Shown here: positions 5,117 through 6,443 of the stretch, piece by piece
Layout of the letters: the number at the start of each line of letters is the position of its first letter
Numbering within the stretch: the first letter of the stretch is position 1
Assembly (NCBI GenBank): GCA_023437865.1
Contig: JAEZFE010000106.1
Coordinates: forward strand, 1 to 6,443
DNA length: 6,443 bases
DNA from: Pseudomonadota bacterium
GTDB lineage: Bacteria; Pseudomonadota; Alphaproteobacteria; Rhodospirillales; Magnetospirillaceae
Reading direction: 5' to 3'
Position numbers and translations under genes: made by a program
Notes under the pieces: model-generated
The model's input: only the letters and a program-made list of their open reading frames with translations
Database searches by the model: none
What the model was told of the DNA's origin: nothing

Positions 5117-5389
5117 ATGCCCGCAATGGTCAATCCTGGAATAGGCGGCGCTTGCGCCGTGGAAGACATGCACCGTTTCCGGACGGGACTGCAGCTGGCG
5201 CGACAAGCCCTGCTTGCCGCACGGCGCTGCCTGAATGAGGTCCCATCGACCTATCGTGGCAGGGCCCATCTGTCGAATTCTCTCGTGGACCTGGAAGCAC
5301 TGGTGGTTCGCGTCGAAGAGCTTTCGGCCCGTATGAGGACGATGGTGCCCAGCCGAAGCGCACGCGCATCAGTGCTTGAGGCGGCATAA
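5117..5389 (+). CDS. Small hypothetical protein, orphan
   Basis: This is a 90-residue protein that I do not recognise. ATG 5117 has GGAG (5108-5111) 5 bases upstream, a good arrangement. After a short Gly/Ala-rich start the protein is mostly helical and charged, with two likely amphipathic helices. One is at about residues 18-41 (HRFRTGLQLARQALLAARR) and the other at about 52-74 (NSLVDLEALVVRVEELSARM), which could form a helical hairpin or coiled coil. There is no membrane segment or metal site. Its codon use is less G/C-biased at third positions than the neighbouring enzymes and it follows an AT-richer leader, so it may be recently acquired or lineage-specific. It converges on the VOC gene. 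Confidence 0.6.
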   Translation: MPAMVNPGIGGACAVEDMHRFRTGLQLARQALLAARRCLNEVPSTYRGRAHLSNSLVDLEALVVRVEELSARMRTMVPSRSARASVLEAA

Positions 5390-5399
5390 CGCGCGCTCA

Positions 5400-5414
5400 A
5401 CGGCGGTGCGCCGT
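5400..5414. terminator. Hairpin between convergent genes
   Basis: ACGGCG (5400-5405), a GTG loop and CGCCGT (5409-5414) form a perfect 6-bp stem in the 32-bp gap between two convergent genes. Neither side has a T-run, so it is a candidate bidirectional terminator or transcript-end structure only. Confidence 0.35.
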
Positions 5415-5421
5415 CCGCCCT

Positions 5422-6258
5422 CTAAGCCTTCACCATCTCGACGAACACCCCGCACGCCTCGGATGGCGGGATGCGGATGGTGCCCTCCTTGTCGCGGGAG
5501 AAATCGACGCCGTTGGCCTTGAGCACCGACGCCGCCTTGTCGGTATCGGCGACCAGCACCGCCAGCGCCACCAGGGCCGGGCTGGGCGGCAATTCGTCCA
5601 GTTCGGCTTCGGGGTGCAGCTGGGTCAGCTCGTCAGGGCGGGTGAGGTAGATCAGGCCACGGCCGGTATGCACGGTGACCGTATCGTCGGTCAGCACCGC
5701 CGAATGGGGACCGAACACCGCATCCCAATTGGGGGTGAGCTCAGGCGGCTCCTCGACGATGGCGGTAACCGAGCTGATGCCCAACGCCGTGTTGGGATGG
5801 GCCAGCCATTCCGGGTGGCGTTCCCGTTCCGCGGTGATGTGCTGCATGATGCGGCTGGGCACGCCCGGCGTGGCGGCGGGCGGCAGCGGCGCTTCCGAAA
5901 ACATCAGCTTGGTGCCGTCCTCCATCTGGCGCGACAGCGAGCGCGGGGTGGGCACCTTCAGCCCCGCGGCGCGCAGGCATTCCACGGCGGCGGCGCCGTT
6001 CGACGAGCCCAGACCGATGCCGGCCAAGCCCTCACGCCCCAGCGCGCGCACGCCGTCAGCCTCGGCGCCGGCGCCCTCGGCGGCCAGCAGCATGACGTAG
6101 TCGCGGGCGAACATCAGGCAGTGATTGGCGGTGCCCCACTCGGCGTGGTGGCCCTTGGGCGTGAGCGCGAAACCCAGCAGACGGAACGTGTCGGCCGCCG
6201 CGTCCAGGTCGCGCACGGCGATGACGGCGTGATCGAGCCCGGTGATGTGGTTAGCCAT
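5422..6258 (-). CDS. Glyoxalase-like/VOC superfamily protein
   Basis: This is a 278-residue protein of the vicinal-oxygen-chelate fold, closest in layout to the 'glyoxalase-like domain' group. The N-terminus has GLDHAVIAVRDLDAAADTFR (7-26) with the first candidate metal ligand H10, then LGFALTPKGHHAEWGTANHC (about 28-47). The second half carries ISSVTAIVEEPP (about 161-172) and a last module with LVALAVLVADTDKAASVLKANG ending in CGVFVEMVKA. Two paired modules are therefore likely. Members include metal-dependent isomerases, dioxygenases and metal-free proteins, so substrate and reaction cannot be named. ATG 6258 has a strong GGGGAGG site about 6 bases upstream. The gene is 80 bp downstream of another minus-strand gene and may be co-transcribed with it. 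Confidence 0.85.
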   Translation of the reverse strand: MANHITGLDHAVIAVRDLDAAADTFRLLGFALTPKGHHAEWGTANHCLMFARDYVMLLAAEGAGAEADGVRALGREGLAGIGLGSSNGAAAVECLRAAGLKVPTPRSLSRQMEDGTKLMFSEAPLPPAATPGVPSRIMQHITAERERHPEWLAHPNTALGISSVTAIVEEPPELTPNWDAVFGPHSAVLTDDTVTVHTGRGLIYLTRPDELTQLHPEAELDELPPSPALVALAVLVADTDKAASVLKANGVDFSRDKEGTIRIPPSEACGVFVEMVKA

Positions 6259-6299
6259 GGGTGCCTCCCCTGTTCGTTGGGGAGAAGGGACACCGGGAC

Positions 6300-6327
6300 G
6301 GGGCTGGTGTCAAGACACCCCCGCCCC
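6300..6327. repeat. Strong interrupted hairpin in the gap upstream of the VOC gene
   Basis: GGGGC (6300-6304) pairs with GCCCC (6323-6327), and GGTGTC (6306-6311) with GACACC (6314-6319), with a T/CCC internal loop and a tight AA apex. Another GACACC at 6289-6294 could compete for GGTGTC. It lies between the minus-strand gene ending at 6339 and the VOC start at 6258, so it may terminate the former or form part of the VOC leader. No T-run follows on the minus strand. The apex also reads TTGACA on the minus strand (6308-6313), a perfect -35 sequence, but no matching -10 box follows. Confidence 0.45.
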
Positions 6328-6338
6328 AGCTCGGACAG

Positions 6339-6443
6339 CTACCGGTCCTGCTTGGCGTCGATGATGGCGCGGCGGATGGCGCGGGTCTCGCGGAAGCGTT
6401 CTTCCAGCACCTCCCCCTCGCCCCAGCGGATGGAGCGTTGCAG
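6339..6443 (-). CDS. C-terminal end of an unidentified gene (cut by window edge)
   Basis: These are the last 34 codons and the TAG stop (6339-6341) of a minus-strand gene entering from the right. The frame is rich in Arg and Glu (WGEGEVLEERFRETRAIRRA, then IIDAKQDR), with G/C at most third positions, and is probably a cytoplasmic helical C-terminus. I do not recognise the family from this fragment. It lies 80 bp upstream of the VOC gene in the same direction. Confidence 0.6.
   Translation of the reverse strand: MQRSIRWGEGEVLEERFRETRAIRRAIIDAKQDR

Noticed and set aside
6285..6313. Sigma-70 promoter for the VOC gene using TTGACA on the minus strand
   Set aside because: The bases 16-18 bp downstream do not resemble a -10 box, so I noted the -35 match only.

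Overview
The window is high-GC bacterial DNA with strong G/C preference at third codon positions. The gene families suggest an alphaproteobacterium, probably Rhodospirillales and perhaps Magnetospirillum-like: a DUF2125 protein, an AGXT-type aminotransferase and an alphaproteobacterial-looking tRNA-Arg(CCG). The genus is an inference from family resemblance, not a search result.

Positions 1-1168 look like the right-hand end of an integrated mobile element (prophage or island). Three tightly packed minus-strand genes run leftward out of the window: an excisionase/AlpA-like helix-turn-helix protein (437-757), a small ribosome-modulation-factor-like (RMF/CrpP-type) protein (234-434) and an unidentified gene cut by the window edge (1-246). 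To their right lie about 360 bp of non-coding DNA (758-1120) with perfect inverted repeats, alternative hairpins and a short direct repeat. This ends at an orphan 3' half of a tRNA-Arg(CCG) gene (1121-1168), the usual scar left by a tyrosine recombinase inserting into a tRNA gene. The geometry predicts that the intact tRNA, and probably the integrase, lie to the left of this window.

Positions 1169-2077 are a transitional chromosomal stretch. It has a hairpin next to a run of 13 C, a small Cys/His-rich putative zinc protein on the minus strand (1287-1547), and a divergent small membrane-anchored protein (1748-2077). The intergenic region between these two genes contains a 12-bp perfect palindrome.

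Positions 2056-4898 hold three recognisable genes. A ChaC-type gamma-glutamylcyclotransferase on the minus strand overlaps the membrane protein gene tail to tail. It is also head to head with the DUF2125 gene, their start codons possibly sharing one CATG. DUF2125 is followed after 61 bp by an alanine/serine-glyoxylate aminotransferase-like PLP enzyme.

Positions 4899-6443 hold an AT-richer non-coding gap, a 90-residue orphan protein (5117-5389), a small hairpin between convergent genes, a glyoxalase/VOC-superfamily protein on the minus strand (5422-6258), a structured 80-bp gap, and the last 34 codons of another minus-strand gene. Apart from the element, these are mostly ordinary housekeeping or accessory metabolic genes, and I see no evidence that they form one pathway.
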